A stretch of DNA of 64,000 bases from Jacaranda mimosifolia (GCA_018894105.1 CM032117.1:44564501-44628500); one strand, 5' to 3'; positions 47,776 to 59,003 are shown, counted from the first letter of the stretch. Notes: generated from the letters alone by a model not told the origin. Made by a program: numbers and translations.

Positions 47776-48395
47776 ACATCAAAAAATTTCCCAAAAATTG
47801 GAAATCTACTTTTGCACCACTACTGCCTCTTGAACTCGATTTTTCTCTCATATTAGTCCATTTAGACTGCATAATCAACATAATAGTTTTATTACTCTTT
47901 CTTAGCTTTGCAATTCCATAAGAATCAAGCCAATCGGATATCTAGAAAGAATGTTATGAGCAAATCAACAAAGTATGTATGAAAGGACAAATTCTTGATA
48001 AGTTTTGTGAGTATGTATGTACTAGGCCAGTCCCAAGTAAATTTTGTGTTGTTAGTCAGTTAAATTGGTGATTGATGCGCTTATTAAATGAATCAGGTGA
48101 CTCAACATTTGATTCGATTGACTCTGAAATAGATGATGGACTTCTAGCATTGATCTTGAAGGTGAGTGCCTAAACCTATAAATACTATATATTATTCTGT
48201 TTCAAAACCTAGAAGGATATATGCTATTGTATAATTTGCTTAGGACTTGTTTTCAACTTATGCTCCACTATAACTGTATTCCACTAGGCAAAAAAATGAT
48301 TTATTTTGTTTTGTGATACAAGAAAATATGTACTTTATGATTTTAATGTTTCTAGATTAGCTATTAAATTCGATGATCAACTGATTACTGGATTT

Positions 48396-48434
48396 ACTGT
48401 TACTGTTACTGTTACTGTTACTGTTACTGTTACT
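48396..48434 (+). repeat. (TACTGT)n microsatellite
   Basis: About six copies of TACTGT lie in the 3' LTR of X. The 5' LTR (about 43418-43448) and the solo LTR (about 21690-21720, reversed) have shorter, impure versions, so the run expanded in this copy. Confidence 0.85.
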
Positions 48435-49258
48435 ATTAGTTGGATCTAACTTGGTTTGGGTGTGCGAGAGACTTCACTAGGCAGCAGCGGGCTTACCGGT
48501 TGAACCACAAGCCCCCATGGCCTAATCCCCTTATCGTACAACAAAAGCCATTTGTAGCTGAGATTGGTCGTAAGAATTCCCGAGGATGCTCAAGCACTGT
48601 TTTGGTAAGGTCGCCCCTTGCCTGGAGCGATAAAGGATTGTTATGGTGCGAGTCATAAGGTTGACTGGCTACAACAAACACTATCTGATCATCGCATTTA
48701 AGTTATTACTCTAGGAAACTATTTATTAAAACTCTTGACTTGTTACACTTGACTGTTTAATGTTTCCAATTATGTTTTTCTCAAGCATTTTCACTGTACA
48801 AACTCTTGAGTATTTTCACTGTACAAATTCTCGAATATTTTCACTGTATAGATCATGTAAAATTCATGAACTCATAATGCACACACTTGGCATTCACTGA
48901 GTCTTTTACTCACACTCTTTTCTTTTCTTTAACTTACTTCTAGCAAACTTAGATCCTAGCCCTAGTGAGGAGGTGGATCCTGTGTATGATGAAAATTAAG
49001 ATTGAAGTCGTAGATTAGATTTTGTAGTAGACTATTGTATTTTCCTAAACCTATTATTTCTATTTTATTTATTGTGGATTCTGGTTGTTTTAGTTGAGGT
49101 TAGGTAATGGTACTTCAATTTTTGTGTTATTAGAATCGTATTGAATTTATTTGAGTTCTTGTCTAACTTTATGATTTTGAAATATTAATATCATATATTT
49201 GGGATTTAGTTTCATGCATTGAGACTAAACTATATGGTTCGATTTTTGGGGCATGACA

Positions 49259-49495
49259 TTAGTACATTTTGATAATACCAGTGCCATTAGCATAACTAAA
49301 AATCTTGTTCTGCACTCTCGTTCTAAACACATTGACATTAGGCATCATTTTATTAAAGATCATGTCCAAAAAGGAAAAATATGCATAAATTTTATTGACA
49401 CTAGTCTTCAATTAGTTGACATATTTACAAAACCTTTACCAGAAGAAAGATTCAACTTCCTAAAAAAACTTCTTGGAATTAAAAAGTCTCCTACC
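49259..49495 (+). pseudogene. pol: Copia RNase H, second part
   Basis: Resumes the copia frame after X: VHFDNTSAISITKN, HSRSKHIDIRHHFIKDHV, then DIFTKPLPEERFNFLKKLLG and a stop. It is the typical end of copia RNase H. The central part of the domain, with further catalytic residues, is missing between 31010 and 49259, so RNase H is dead. Confidence 0.85.
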
Positions 49496-49650
49496 TAAAA
49501 CAAATCTGCTGTGATATTCTAAATCTTTGAAAATATGGAAACAAGATATCTCATCTTCCTTATTGAAAACCACAATCATCTCTTAAAATTTTCCTTTAAA
49601 CCTTTCACCTTTCAAATCACTCCAAAAAAATCTTTCACTTTCCACTACCC

Positions 49651-49859
49651 ATGCCCCCCACCAAGCGTAATCACAAAAACCCCTCTCGCCGTCGCTCGCC
49701 CCCAGCAACCTCCCAAAAAAAGCCCTCATCTTCATCCTATCCTGATGTTGTTGTGTCCTCTCCACCGTTTTTTATCACTCCACCACCGCTATCTCTCCCA
49801 CAACCGTTCTCTCCCCTCCGTTATTCCAAGCATCTAAAAAAATCCACCACTGCTACTGC
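49651..49859 (+). pseudogene. Third ORF of the copia element, first part
   Basis: ATG at 49651, 153 bases after the RNase H stop, opens MPPTKRNHKNPSRRRSPPA, then a proline- and serine-rich stretch. It stays open until the hAT insertion at 49860. An extra ORF after RNase H is typical of SIRE/Maximus elements. This part is a basic, disordered-looking N-terminus. It continues at 54444. Confidence 0.65.
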
Positions 49860-49869
49860 TAGAGGTGGG

Positions 49870-49995
49870 CGGGGGTTGGGTACCCCCCCTTGGGGGTACC
49901 CGCAGTTCGGGTACCCGAGGCCTCAGGTATCAAAAATTGATACCCGAGTCCCGACCCCCATTTGATGGGGGTACCCCATCGAGTACCCCCAAAAA
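49870..49995. repeat. Left subterminal GGTACC-rich array of the hAT element
   Basis: Several copies of GGGTACCC or half-sites (GGGTA, TACCC) lie within 126 bases, in both orientations, including 'ttcgggtacccgaggcc'. The block mirrors the right end. They are likely transposase binding sites. Confidence 0.6.
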
Positions 49996-51064
49996 CCCCC
50001 ACTAATATATATATATATTTATTTATTTTTTTTAGTTGTGAAAGTGGGGTACTCCCAAAACCCCCAACTAATTTTTTAGCTACAAACTTTCACCTTACAT
50101 GTCATTGTTGTCAAGATATGTTTCTAAAATATCTAGTTATATTTTTGACCAACACTTGTTAATTTGTCAAACTAACATCTGATTGAGTATGATAATTTAG
50201 CATTTTAGCTAACTCTAGTTTCTTAAAGTGGATATGTCCTTATAAAAGAAAAGGAAAAGAACCAACTCTAGATGAAAATCTATTGAATTCCAAAGGCTAC
50301 AGGCCAACAACTTTTTAATTTGGAATAGAAATGGAGATCTTCAAAGGCTTCCATTAATGTGTGAATGGGTCTATAGTTGTGGACTTGTGAGTTGTGAGTT
50401 GTGGCCATAAAGATTATTCAAAATCCTTAACTCCAATCGGATACAATTGGTTGACTAGGCAAGGAAATATGATCCACTTAATTTGCTTGCAAATTGGTAA
50501 TGACATAAGTTCTAGAATTGTCAAAGTCATACATTTTGGCAATGGCAATATGGCATACATTCACACGTCACATTGTCACAATATCACAACACAATAATCA
50601 TTTTTCAAATACATTACAAACTAAATTAAATATTCAATATCCAAATTCTAGAGTCTTATATCAAATACATTACATACTAAATTAAATATTCAATATCTAA
50701 ATTCTAGAGTCTCATAAGTTAGAACAAATACAAAACAATGATATAGGCATTAGACCATAGCACCTCAAAGCTTTAGTTTCTTCAAATATGCAAATGCATT
50801 TTTCCAAGTTTCCATCTTTTCATGGTTTTCACTTTTCACCTCACAAAAGTTAAAGAGACCCTAAACAAGGAACTAAAGAAAGAATTAGAGTATTAGACAA
50901 TATAAGAATCCGATATAAAAAAAAATAAAATATAAAAATCAAAGTAAAGTAATTAAAAAGCAATTACCTCTAATAAAATCCCATCAATTAATCCTCAATT
51001 TCTTGTGCTTGCACTCGTACCATCAAGAATCAAGTTGGATAACTCTATAAAGGACAATAAAAAA

Positions 51065-53426
51065 TCATGTAGATAGTAAAGAAATAGTAAATAATACAAC
51101 TATATTACTTGCATCTTCATTGGTTATGTAAAATAATAATATAGAAGTACCTTTCTCAATTTGTTCAACATCTTGTATGTTTTCCTCAACAGATATTGGC
51201 TTAGTATCCCGACGAACCCAATCTTGAGTGCATATAAGGGCCTGAACAGTTGTAGACAATAATGAACTCCTAAAAGCATCAAGAATGCGCCCTCCTGTAC
51301 TAAATGCAGACTCAGAGGCAACAGTGGAAACGGGAACTGCCAATACATCTCGAGCTAACTTGGATAAGATAGGAAACCTATGAGCATTTATCCTCCACCA
51401 CTGCAATATGTCAAAACGTTTTGTTGGCATAACTCCATCATCATCCTCAACTGATTCACCTAAGTATCTATCTAACTCCGATTTCACTTGCTCACCATCA
51501 ACACCCTTTTTTTTCTTAAATCCATCAGTCAACTTATTTTTCACCAACACCTTCTTCTCAGGATTGATCTTAGAAGTACTCATGCTTGACCCCGACATGG
51601 AAGAATTAGAAGACACATAAGTAGAGGTAGTAGTAGGACCCAAAACAACATCCGTATCACTATATATTCTTTTATACTCCTCAAACAATTGTTTCATGCC
51701 CTTCGTAACCTCATCTTTCAACTCATCTCTAACAAACTCATCATCATAAACTTGATCAAATGTATAGCTAACAAACTCCATTTTTCTACGAGGATCAAGA
51801 ATCACAGCATAAAATAAAATCTTGTTCATTTTTTTAACTGATCCCCAGTATTTGTCAAACTTTTCCTTCATTCTTTTTGCCATTGATTTTAATTCCTTGT
51901 CCTCATTTTGTTCATACCACTCATTTAAAGTCATCAAGACAAGAGAAATCTCCGTAAAAACCACATTTGATGTCACATGCAAAGAACCAGAAACTTTCAA
52001 AGTAAGCTCAAAAAAATGATGAAGAAATTTCAACAACATAGTAGCTTTTCTCCAATCATCCAAGGTAGGAATACCAGCAGAAACATTTCCATCATCATCA
52101 ATCCAAGAAAGATCACGCACATAATCCCTATCAACATCCTCAAATGCATTAAAAGCTTTTTTCAAAGCAATGGCTGCCTCTAACATCAAGTAGGTGGAAT
52201 TCCACCTAGTAGGCACATCAAGACACAATAACTTATTTGTTTGCAATTTTTCTTGTTCCACACATTCAACAAATCTTTGGTACCTTGCAGGAGAGCCTCT
52301 AATGTACCTCACGGCCCCTCTAATGCGCTCTATGGCAACATGCTCATCTTGCCCCTTCAACCTTCTTGCACTACTAGGTTAAGTATATGTGCCATGCATC
52401 TCATGTGTACATACTTGCCACCTAGTATACTATTACACCATGAATTCAACCTTTTCACAATTACACCTACTGCAACATCATTTGAGGAAGCATTATCCAC
52501 AGTGATGGTAAAGACTTTCTCATCAATCCCCCACTCACGCAAACATTTTTCAACAGCTTTTGCAATCTCATCCCCTTTGTGACCACTAATTGGACAAAAA
52601 TTCAAAAATTTTTTATGCAATTTCCAAGAAGAATCAATGAAATGAGCAGTCACACACATATAATTTACTCTCTTAATTGATGTCCAAGTGTCAGTGGTGA
52701 TGGAAATTCTTTGGTTAAAAAAGACTTAAGCTTCAATTTTTCATCCAAATACATGGCACCAATATTTTTAGCAACAGTCTTTCGAGATGGAATCTTAAAC
52801 ATAGGACAAGCAACAGACATGAAATATCTAAAACCCGAATTCTCAACATGTTTGAAAGGGATCTCATCAACTATCAACATAACAGACAATGCATTCTTAA
52901 CTTTTTCTTGATCAAAATGCCAAGTGCCAAGTTGCTTTTCTGTTTTATTATCACCAACATCAAAGAAACTTGTTTGCATTTGAAGCCGTCTCTGTTCAGT
53001 TTCTACTTCATGAGGCCTTTTTCTGCAACTTAAGTAGTGATTTCTAAGGCCATTAGTTCCATGTTTTCTCGGAGTGGCCATAATTTCTGCCCCACAATAA
53101 TTACAAATGCCCTTCACTTGTTGGACCCCATGTTTATCTTTAAAGTTTACCTTTTTAAAATGTAACCAATGCGGTGATCTACTATCATATTTTCTTTTCT
53201 TAGGGTTTGGATCACTTTCAATCTCATTCTCGTTCATCTAATCAATATGTTCATCTTCATTCTCCTCTAAATCAACATTATTCTTATCCAAATCCACATC
53301 CATGTTCACTTTGTCAATCAGGATACTATGTTCACTTACCTCTTTGGAGGTTGAAGTGGAAAATGTCTTCTCATTTGCTCCAGTGGCAATATAATGTGAA
53401 TCATTTTTAGAACCAAAAGTGTCCAT
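51065..53426 (-). pseudogene. hAT transposase (BED finger, RNase H-like, hAT dimerisation), three lesions
   Basis: The transposase cuts and joins the element. ATG at 53426 opens MDTFGSKNDSHYIA; after 62 codons a TAG (53238-53240) interrupts the frame. The BED zinc finger follows (ICNYCGAEIMATPRKHGTNG, then LRNHYLSC; about 53010-53140). A frameshift lies at about 52665-52700. The catalytic core resumes with FTITVDNASSNDVAVG and HMRCMAHILNLVVQEG, then a one-base shift lies near 52366. From there 430 codons are open: DVPTRWNSTYLMLEAAI, ILDPRRKMEFV, and the dimerisation segment VASESAFSTGGRILDAFRSS near 51310. The total would be about 785 codons, usual for RICESLEEPER-type hAT proteins. The lesions are few, so decay is recent compared with the other elements. 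Confidence 0.9.
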
Positions 53427-54264
53427 CTTGATATCTACAAATCTACAATTGAAAACAAAAATTGTATTAAATTAATTAACCATTCTCATAAACTTAAATT
53501 GAAGAAGAATGTAATCTATTTAAAATCAATAACTTATTGAAATTGTGGAATTTTAACTTAACTTTCAAAAGAAAAACTCTCATAATCATTTTGTCAAACA
53601 CATTATGGGCATATAAAATTTATTAGTAGCCAACACAAAATACTTATCCCCACCCACAATAAATTGCTATTTCCTTATATTTATACATTATTTAGGAAGA
53701 GAATTAAATTTTCACATACATATGATTCCAAATCATCAAGAAAAAATAAAAAGAAAAATTTTGCAACTAAATAAATAACCCAAATAAACTTCAAACTTGT
53801 TATTTAAATACTTTTAGATATGAAAAAGGCACAAACTTACAAATTCTTCCGTGAAAACCGAAGCCAAACTGCCGACTGCCGAGATTTGAAATTTTTTCCC
53901 CCTCCCTTGCTCACTGCCGCTGCTGCCGAGACACACACTGCTGGTTTGGATGAGCAGTTTTTTTTTCCTAGCTTTGGAGAGTTAGTCCCTTATTATTAAC
54001 ATGAATTTTGGGCCATTTTTCCCCCTATTTTATTGCCAAATTATATGGTAAGTTGGTCTTGGTCTTGGACTTTTGGTAATGGACTAACAAATCACAAATG
54101 GGCTAGATTAATTATTTAAATTGCTATTCTAATTTAGGTTGGGCTTGGGCTTTATAATTATTTTTTAGACTTATTTAGAAAGAGGCAACCTAAAATCCAA
54201 AATAATAGTGGCCCAAAGGCCAAAACACCTTATATATATATAATACATAAAAATATATTTTAAA

Positions 54265-54430
54265 AAAAAAAATTCGGGTACCCTAACTCAATACCCGATA
54301 CCCGACCCCCAAATTTTCGGGTACCCGAATAAATACCCGATCGGGTATTGCAAAAAAAAATACCCGACCCGAACGGGAAATACCCGATCGGGTCGGGTCG
54401 GGTACCCCCAAATCCGAATCCGAATCCCAC
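54265..54430. repeat. Right subterminal CCCGA/GGGTA array of the hAT element
   Basis: About ten copies of TACCCGA or TCGGGTA in both orientations lie within 165 bases, including 'atacccgatcgggta' palindromes. It is denser than the left array. Confidence 0.7.
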
Positions 54431-54443
54431 CCCTAGCTACTGC

Positions 54444-55743
54444 ACCACCGGCTGCGACTAACAAAAAAACTCAACAACAACCCAGTCCTAATTCTAAATT
54501 TTTCAGTTCTGACTCCACCAAATCCATAAAAGAACCATCCTCTAAACATATCTCTCCTACTTAATCTCCAGCTTGCTTATCTCCTGCCCCAATCGACCCA
54601 TACCTTCCTCCCACCGATGAGTGGGACTTTGAAAACCTTAGTGATTCTGTCAGATTTTCATCTTCTAAAGTTGTTAAGACTTAGGCCTCTACTATTTCAA
54701 ACCACAAAATCAATCGCGGGCGGGCTATGGACTTTGTTGTGCTTCCAGTTCTTCCATTTCTTCAATCTCTTAGTTGGGACTCCTTTATGGCAATTGATGA
54801 ACCTTGCTATCCTTTCACGGTAAAATTTTTCTATGCTAATTTGTCCTTTGAGAAAGATGAACCTACTCAGCTTATTACTATGAAATCATTTATTTTGGGT
54901 CACTCTGTTACCTTTACCCCTGATACCGTTAATGACTATCTTGGTTTTTCCTCTGATTGTGTCAAATTCTTTGGACTTGGTGATTGATGTCCTTCTCCTG
55001 AGTTTAATTTATCTAAAACACATTGTTTGTTTTGGAGTGGCCAATCCTACAAACTTTCTAGAAGGCTTGCAATGAACAAACTAATTGTTGACCACTTTCT
55101 TCTTCATCGCCTTATCACAATGACCATTTTTTCTGCTACTTCCATAGTGGAGGACATTCAATTGGCATGGGCCATCTCTCTTGTTTTCTTCTCTATATAG
55201 CTATCAAAGGTCATCCAGTTAATCTTGGTTACCTCATTCTCAAACATATGTTTCATTCTATCACTCATTCCTCCAAAAATCTCCCATATGGTATGCTCTT
55301 CACTTGGCTTCTGCAAAATGAGGGTGTCTTTCTTTCCCCTTCTTGGGTGGAAGATCCAAAGGAATGTCATCTGATTGATATGGCCACTTTTAATAAAATG
55401 CATTTACATTACTCTAATTATGGTGTCTGGTACAAGGGCATTCTTCGTGCTACCACTATTCCTCATAGCTCGAAATGATGCAAAGGTAAAACACCTATTA
55501 CATTAATTCTATGAAGTCGTCCTATGAATCTTCTAGTGAACAATTCATTCTGCTCCCCATTCCAACAATTTTCCTCACTCCGTCCTGTTCTTACTGCTAT
55601 TGATTGTCTCGGTGAACAACTCCAGGATGCCATTGACTCTTTTGAGGATCTCATACTTTTCCTCAAGCATAAAGTTTCCAAAATCTAATCTCATGTTCGT
55701 AAGCTTTGCCGTCATCATTCTGCTAATTCCAGCTCTTCTTTTT
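54444..55743 (+). pseudogene. Third ORF of the copia element, second part (Transposase_32-like / env-like)
   Basis: Continues after the hAT with APPAATNKKTQQQPSPN, then a stop near 54562. The domain known in Pfam as 'putative plant transposon protein' follows: PVLPFLQSLSWDSFMAIDE, CYPFTVKFFYANLSFEKDE, HSVTFTPDTVNDYLGFS (54727-54987). A further part reads KLSRRLAMNKLIVDHFLL and, after a frameshift near 55195, IKGHPVNLGYLILKHMF. The end (55560-55680) is predicted coiled coil. This is the ORF called env-like in SIRE elements; I see no clear signal peptide or membrane anchor. Several stops are present. Confidence 0.7.
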
Positions 55744-56256
55744 GATGCTAAAGGGGAAAAAGAATTGTGCTTATTAAGAATATGCTAAACTTAAGAAGCT
55801 TCTATGTTCATCACTTTTTTCCTCCACTTTTTGTGCATTCCTTGATAATGTAATAATGTGGTGATGTACTCTAGATATACTGGATTTAAGAAACTTCTAT
55901 GTTTATCCCTTTGTGCCATCACCTTTTATGCATTTCTTGATTATGTAACAGTATGGTGATCAACTTTAGTACTAATCTTAATGCATGATGCCTGGTACTT
56001 ACTTTGAATTCATAGTACTAATACTCTATGATAACTTCTTATCTTATTGAATTAATACCCCGTAGCACTCTACATTCTTTGTTCTCTTTCAATAAATGAT
56101 TACACTATTCAGGGAGAGCTATTAGCTATTTACAGTATTGCAGAATTTGGTATATCCAAAGAATATTTTTGAAGTATCTATTAAAATTTTACCAAACAAA
56201 AAAATTAAGGGGAGTCACTTGATTAAGTAAATTGTCATCATAAAAAATGGAGAGAT
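55744..56256 (+). other. 3' untranslated region of the copia element
   Basis: AT-rich and noncoding. It contains an imperfect repeat: 'cttaagaagcttctatgttcat' (55790) and 'tttaagaaacttctatgtttat' (55886), each followed by 'tgcattccttgataatgta' variants. Polypurine-like 'aaattaaggggagt' (56204-56217) and 'aaaaaatggagaga' (56242-56255) precede the 3' LTR. Confidence 0.6.
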
Positions 56257-57006
56257 TTTGAGGATTATTGTTTTGATGTATGACAATGATATATTTAATT
56301 CCTTTAATCAAGCAATTCACAAATTGTTTCCATTTTTAGTTGGTATGTTATTTGGGAAAAGTATTGCTAATCTCTTATACATGGAAAGAATACAAATGAA
56401 GGCTAAATATTACCTTTGATTGATTATTCACATCCAGATATGGTAAGTTACTGTTGGAGCCTATATATGGAAAGTTACCATTGGAACATCCAAGCATGAA
56501 CAAAGGTCTACTATTAATTTTGAAGAGAAGAACTTGGAAGAACAAGAATTTACTTACAATAATATTCAGCTATAATCATCAGCTTTCTTGAAATACCGTA
56601 TTGGAGAAAAGAAAAGGGTGTGTTGTTTACTTCTAGTTGGAACTACCATTAGTTGTACAGTCTTCTGTGTTAGGGATCTTAGAATATTCCTTCCATTCTA
56701 CTGTATTGGTTTGTTTGACATAGTTTTAGTTGGTTTTATTTTGCTTATTCTTATTTATTGAACTCACTTGTACTAATTCTCTTTGAAATTATTAGTAAAC
56801 TCTTGCAAATTAAAATCCTAAGTGAAAGCTTAGGTAATGAATTAGGCCTGCCGAACCACTATGAATCTAGAGTCTCATTTACCTTTTCATTATCTTCAAA
56901 TTTGTGTTATTCTATTTGGAACTTCCAATTTAAACTGTTGTTCATTTTGACAATGAATTTTGCTTTTGGCCTAATTCACCTTTTCTTAGGCCTATTATAA
57001 TCAACA
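56257..57006 (+). repeat. 3' LTR of the copia element
   Basis: This 750 bp LTR matches 25920-26669 from 'gaggattattgttttgatgt' to '...attataatcaaca'. CTCAT (57007-57011) follows as target duplication. Confidence 0.9.
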
Positions 57007-57011
57007 CTCAT

Positions 57012-58800
57012 AACAATCTCATAAGTATGTAGAAGCTTGGTGGTTCTACTTTTTAATTCGTCAACCTCATGAATTGGCGTTTTATGTGCTCTAGAGCTCT
57101 CCTCACCCCACCCTCGTGATATATATATATATATATTAAGTGCCTTCTATTGGAAAAATAAAGCAAATTATACTCATTAAATAAAAGGAAGCACAACAAG
57201 AAGTATGGAAATAAATTGTTCCTTCATTTTAACTGTGGAAAATTGGAGATTCACTACACTTTAGTTGTTTGCTATTTGTGATTTGATATGGATGTGCCCG
57301 AGTTATGTTGCAAAAGATAAAGACACGGGAGGGACTTTTTCTAATAGACCTCAACAAAAAATTTGCTAACAATATGCAAGTGATATATATGTATTCTATG
57401 ATATTCCTATAAACTACTTTAAGATCTATTTATGCACTTTTTCTACTTAAACTACTAATCATTTCTTTCCAGGCTTATATAGTTTACATGGAGCCCTTCC
57501 TTGAGATTGTTCACCTTCCCTTAATAAAATGCTTTAAGAACAACAAGTTGATATGCTCTAAGAACTAGTTGATGGCCGATAAAAAAAACATTTGATAAAT
57601 ATTTATTGTGTTGAATATTTGATCTACAATAATTATAAAAAAACTTTATTTGAAATACTTTTTCCTCATTTTTCTGAAGCAAGCCTTGGTTAGAAGTTAC
57701 ACAAGAAGTTCTAGTGTTTTTGCTGCCCACCTTATAGACCAAGAACAACAAAAGTTAGCAAATCAGTTCCTCATGTTTTCTTACTTAAAATCTTGTGCGT
57801 TTGTTCAGCCTTTTAGTGGATAAATATTTAATCACACAACAAGCAATGTTTCCACCAGTTAATGCTGCTAATCCGACCAATATATTGTTGAGGAAGTATA
57901 CTATTTTCCAAACCTTTCTTTTTCCTTTCATTTTCATCTTTGTTTTCCATTAATTTTTGTGTCTGAAAGCTTTTTAGCTTTAGTTGTATTTATGAATAGT
58001 CAATGCTAATTCCTAACTTTTTCTAAGTGGATTGTTACATCAAAGGAAAATTGATTTGACTCTTGGAAATTAACTCTTTACCAAACTTGCAAAAATGGCA
58101 CATAGTAGGAAATTCATTTTATGGCTAAATAGATGTTCTACATTTCTATTGGAGATACAACGAATGAAGCTTGAGGAGGCTTCCTGCTAGGATGAATGAA
58201 GTATTTGTAAGTTTTTCCTCATATGGAACTATTCTTGAATATAAACTTGTTATGAACGTGCAGAATGGTACATACAAAAGAATCTAAATTCTTTTTTGAG
58301 TTAGTAATAAAACTGTCATTTGTTTATTAAATGTGGATAAGCCTTAGTTCTTCTTTGAAAATTGATGTTGTGAGTTGGAACAAATGTTAATCAAATTTTC
58401 TAGGAGTTGCTTGGTTTGTTGGTTGGTATTGGTTTGATAAAATTACAGTTGTATGGTCACTAAAGTACATGATTATAGTTTATAGTTCTTGTAGGGGATC
58501 ACTCAGTATATCTTTATATTTCTTGTTGAGGCGCTTGATGGATTAGTACCTTTTTCAACATAGGATTAGGAGGTTGTTTTCAGAAACAAGGAACAAAGGT
58601 CTTTAATAACAACTCTAAATGGTCAAAAATTGCCTTTTTTAATTGCATATGGAGATAGTCCATATAATTACCTCTATATCTTTTGCGACAGCAGCTATGT
58701 AGGCAATTCTATCCAATTGCCTTCACATGAATGGGAGGTAGGTTTGAGGCATTCAAAGGCTAAAGAAGTGCCTACATAGCCTAGTATTGTAGCAGTGATA
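57012..58800. other. Unassigned sequence between the copia element and Z
   Basis: No gene or terminus was recognised. It contains (AT)n at about 57120-57137 and a 12 bp inverted repeat, GCTATGTAGGCA (58691-58702) and TGCCTACATAGC (58770-58781), that could form a hairpin. The frame 57521-57751 (minus) has no recognisable domain. Confidence 0.5.
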
Positions 58801-59000
58801 AATTTTTTTTTCCTAGTTTATTTATTCAAATACTAACTTGTTTCAAATAGTAACTGGCTTTCAGTATTATATTGTGGGTCTAGTTTGAATTGGTATGAGT
58901 CTTTGTTTAACCTTATGATTTTGATTATTTGTATCATTTATTTGAGTTTAGTTTCACATTTCTAGTATACGTGGTTTTATTTGATTTTGGGAGCGTGACA
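58801..59000 (+). repeat. 5' LTR of Z, only its 3' end
   Basis: The stretch up to GGGAGCGTGACA (59000) parallels the last 150-200 bases of the X LTR ('taaccttatgattttg', 'atttgagtttagtttcac'). The left limit is unclear. The remaining 2.8 kb or so of an LTR is absent, so the left end was deleted. Confidence 0.65.
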
Positions 59001-59003
59001 GAG

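Larger units (their letters stand above)
31011..49258 (+). mobile_element. Chromovirus X (Tekay-like Ty3/gypsy), internally deleted
   Basis: X has a 5' LTR missing its first 270 or so bases (31011-31774 plus 42309-44245), a tRNA-Met primer site, about 1.97 kb of internal sequence, and a complete 3,042 bp 3' LTR (46217-49258). It sits inside the copia RNase H region. The internal part keeps a leader ORF, the last part of RT, part of RNase H, and the integrase tail with chromodomain. Main gag, protease, most of RT and the integrase core are gone. The left target duplication is lost through a deletion. Element Y lies inside the 5' LTR. Confidence 0.85.
46217..49258 (+). repeat. 3' LTR of chromovirus X
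   Basis: This complete 3,042 bp LTR runs from TGTAATACCCC to GGGGCATGACA. It has a TATA-like 'ccttataaatatatattta' at about 46585, four 194 bp internal repeats (46995-47775), a (TACTGT)n run and a GC-rich block at 48440-48670. The following TTAGT (49259-49263) is the expected target duplication, but its partner at the 5' side was deleted. Frame 48440-48658 starts at TTG and is not a gene. Confidence 0.9.
49860..54435 (-). mobile_element. hAT (Ac-type) transposon with near-complete transposase
   Basis: A perfect 8 bp duplication GCTACTGC (49852-49859 and 54436-54443) flanks a 4,576 bp element. The ends TAGAGGTGGGCGGGG and, reversed, TAGGGGTGGGATTCGG form a short imperfect inverted repeat. Both ends carry arrays of GGTACCC / CCCGA motifs. 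The transposase is on the minus strand (51065-53426) and has three visible lesions. The two target copies are identical and the third ORF of the copia element can be followed across them. The element sits outside X and Y. Confidence 0.9.
25920..57006 (+). mobile_element. SIRE/Maximus-like Ty1/copia retrotransposon enlarged by nested insertions
   Basis: Two 750 bp LTRs (25920-26669, 56257-57006) share a perfect 5 bp target duplication CTCAT (25915-25919, 57007-57011). In between are a tRNA-Met primer site, gag, protease, integrase, RT and RNase H in copia order, and a third ORF after RNase H as in the SIRE/Maximus lineage. The element itself accounts for about 8 kb. Chromovirus X (31011-49258), carrying Tat element Y, and a hAT transposon (49860-54435) make up the rest. 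The LTRs differ at roughly 6-7% of positions over the first 185 bases compared by eye. All coding regions are broken. Confidence 0.9.

Noticed and set aside
49962..50162. 66-codon frame at the left end of the hAT
   Set aside because: It arises from subterminal repeats and AT-rich DNA and has no domain.
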